From an uncultured Bacteroidales bacterium (lineage in GTDB: Bacteria; Bacteroidota; Bacteroidia; Bacteroidales; Bacteroidaceae), in the NCBI GenBank assembly GCA_902801485.1, contig CADCIP010000009.1, positions 1 to 64,000 of the forward strand: a DNA stretch of 64,000 nucleotides, read 5' to 3'. The translations under genes and the position numbers were made by a program. This document shows positions 62,557 to 64,000 of this stretch, one piece after another. Each line of letters starts with the position of its first letter. Position 1 is the first letter of the stretch. The notes under the pieces were generated by a model, which worked only from the letters and a program-made list of their open reading frames with translations, was not told the origin of the DNA and ran no database searches.

Positions 62557-63855
62557 ATGGAGCATATTATACCAACATGGTTGCTGATACCTTTTGTCTG
62601 TCAGCTTCTTTGTATTGCAGTCTTCCCACTTACCAAGTTTGAACATTGGTGGGAAAATAATACGCATAAACTGTCTGTTTCCTTTTTACTTGGGCTACCA
62701 GTTGCATATTGGCTATGTACACATGGTATGACACATGAGTTGGAGCATCAGATGGTGTATGACTACGTGCCCTTTATCCTGCTGCTAATGGCATTGTTCG
62801 TGACCACAGGCGGCATCTGCATCAAGGGCGACCTCAGGGCTACCCCGCTGATGAACTGCGCCATCCTGAGCACAGGTTTCCTGCTGGCTTCCTTTATGGG
62901 AACAACAGGTGCAGCTATGCTGCTTATCCGCTTACTGCTACAGACAAACAGTCAGCGCAAGTACACCACTCATACGGTACTGTTCTTCATAGCTATGGTG
63001 GCTAACTGCGGAGGTATCCTTACCCCGTTAGGCGACCCCCCATTGTTCCTGCTCTTCCAAAAGGGCACACCCTTTGACTGGTTCCTGGGCTTAGCTCCCG
63101 AATGGCTGACGACAGGACTCTTGATGCTGCTGGTTTACTTTGTGATGGACAGTATCTTCTACAAGCGAGAGGCTCACGAGAGACTGAAAGCCGACGAGGC
63201 AGAACAGGAGGAAATTACCGTTACCGGACTTATCAATCTGATATGGCTGGCAGGTGTGATACTAAGCACCATGTTCATCAACAGTACCTACATCCCCGCT
63301 ATGGGTGAGCCTGATGCACCCTTCTATCTGAAGCTACTCAGGGAATGGGCTTTCATACTGATTATCATTCTATCAGTTCTTACGACAAAGAAGGAAGTAC
63401 GTACCGACAATAACTTTGCCTGGGCACCCATCCTGGAGGTAGCTTGTGTATTCTGTGGCATTTTTGCGACCATGATTCCGGCATTGATGTACCTTCGGCA
63501 ACATCCGTTGCCCATTACAGAACCCTGGCAGTTTGTTTATTGCACAGGAGCACTGTCGGCTTTCCTGGATAATGCACCCACCGCAATGGTGTTCCACGCT
63601 ACCGCCACAACGCTGTCTGATCCCACAGCAACCAATCTGGTGGCAGGTGTGTCAGAGCCCTTGCTACGTGCCATATCCATGGGCGCTGTATTCTTCGGTT
63701 CTATGACATACATAGGCAACGGCCCTAACTTCATGGTGAAGAGCATTGCAGAGCAGAACGGATTCCGTATGCCTAGCTTCTTTGTCTATATGCTGAAGTT
63801 CTCGCTCATCATCTGCCTGCCCATCTTCATCATTGTTCAACTGTTATTCCTGTAA
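62557..63855 (+). CDS. NhaD-like sodium:proton antiporter
   Basis: A 432-residue inner-membrane protein with roughly 11 hydrophobic segments. GGILTPLGDPPLFLLF and the later FLDNAPTAMVFH are the two pseudo-symmetric re-entrant motifs of the NhaD/ArsB ion-transporter superfamily, as is FGSMTYIGNGPNFMVKS near the end. It probably exchanges Na+ for protons. The gap to typA (15 bases) contains a GTTGAGAGTTTAGAG microsatellite unit that abuts the start codon. The metF gene follows 7 bases later. Confidence 0.88.
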   Translation: MEHIIPTWLLIPFVCQLLCIAVFPLTKFEHWWENNTHKLSVSFLLGLPVAYWLCTHGMTHELEHQMVYDYVPFILLLMALFVTTGGICIKGDLRATPLMNCAILSTGFLLASFMGTTGAAMLLIRLLLQTNSQRKYTTHTVLFFIAMVANCGGILTPLGDPPLFLLFQKGTPFDWFLGLAPEWLTTGLLMLLVYFVMDSIFYKREAHERLKADEAEQEEITVTGLINLIWLAGVILSTMFINSTYIPAMGEPDAPFYLKLLREWAFILIIILSVLTTKKEVRTDNNFAWAPILEVACVFCGIFATMIPALMYLRQHPLPITEPWQFVYCTGALSAFLDNAPTAMVFHATATTLSDPTATNLVAGVSEPLLRAISMGAVFFGSMTYIGNGPNFMVKSIAEQNGFRMPSFFVYMLKFSLIICLPIFIIVQLLFL

Positions 63856-63862
63856 TCATTAC

Positions 63863-64000
63863 ATGAACGTAATAGACATTATCAATAAAAAGCAGGGAAC
63901 AGCCTTTTCTTTCGAGGTGCTTCCGCCACTGAAGGGAACAGGGACACAGAATCTTTTCAGGACGATAGAGCAACTGCTGGAGTTTGACCCACGGTATGTG
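63863..64000 (+). CDS. metF: 5,10-Methylenetetrahydrofolate reductase, N-terminal fragment
   Basis: The first 46 codons of a gene cut by the window end. The opening VIDIINKKQGTAFSFEVLPP is the first strand of the MetF TIM barrel, with the conserved FSFE (glutamate that takes part in catalysis and FAD binding), followed by TIEQLLEFDPRYV. MetF reduces methylene-THF to methyl-THF for methionine synthesis. It starts 7 bases after the antiporter gene. Confidence 0.85.
   Translation, partial: MNVIDIINKKQGTAFSFEVLPPLKGTGTQNLFRTIEQLLEFDPRYV

Overview
The window is a stretch of a Bacteroidota chromosome, most likely Prevotella or a close relative (Segatella/Prevotellaceae). This rests on SusC/SusD pairs, surface lipoproteins with short lipoboxes, promoters of the TTTG-N19/20-TAnnTTTG type, Bacteroidota-restricted families (DUF3316, DUF4954, DUF6249, DUF4810/GNA1162 beside CsgG) and moderate GC. 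No rRNA, tRNA, CRISPR array, insertion sequence or prophage was recognised.

Layout. Positions 1-25300 hold a hemicellulose utilisation locus. On the plus strand are the tail of a GH2 beta-galactosidase (apparently frameshifted) and a GH31 alpha-xylosidase with a PA14 insert. They are separated by a small accessory patch: a ParE/RelE-type toxin-antitoxin pair with a GNAT acetyltransferase, an array of promoter-bearing repeats, and an orphan RHH antitoxin followed by a decayed toxin. On the minus strand, one long cluster reads SusC-SusD-SusC-SusD-surface glycan-binding protein-GH3-GH5-GH10. Doubled SusC/SusD pairs, a binding protein and a GH10 xylanase recall the xylan-utilisation (xus) clusters of Prevotella bryantii and Bacteroides. 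GH31, GH5, GH3 and GH2 together recall xyloglucan loci. Inferred flow: surface GH5 and GH10 cut the backbone, the binding protein and SusCD pairs capture and import oligosaccharides, and periplasmic GH31, GH2, GH3 and GH43 trim them to sugars. No dedicated regulator lies in the window.

Positions 25700-30800 hold glyS, an FKBP-type prolyl isomerase lipoprotein, a GH43 and a NahK-like sugar kinase. Positions 30880-43000 hold a large MG2-like exported protein, a Dna2-like nuclease-helicase, a NagZ-like GH3, a D-2-hydroxyacid dehydrogenase, a SpoU/TrmH methyltransferase and a second GH3. Positions 43000-49400 form an overlapping set: parC, DUF3316, an S41 peptidase and DUF4954. Positions 49400-56840 hold a one-domain M16 relic, a GH2, a CsgG/lipoprotein/DUF4810/GNA1162 operon and an ECF sigma factor module. 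The rest holds an M28 peptidase, a CDF transporter, alkaline phosphatase, typA, an NhaD-like antiporter and the start of metF.

The most striking non-gene signal is several families of dispersed repeats. One is a roughly 83-bp unit carrying a full Bacteroidota promoter inside covarying hairpins; it is tandemly arrayed at 3.4-3.7 kb and drives glyS and the second GH3. Others are a GCGTTAGG hairpin (three copies), a CCCGCCG hairpin (two copies) and GAGAGTTGA-type microsatellites that run into genes, supplying start codons and in-frame peptides. A 230-bp nested inverted repeat lies at 1.53-1.76 kb. All functional statements are read from sequence without database searches.
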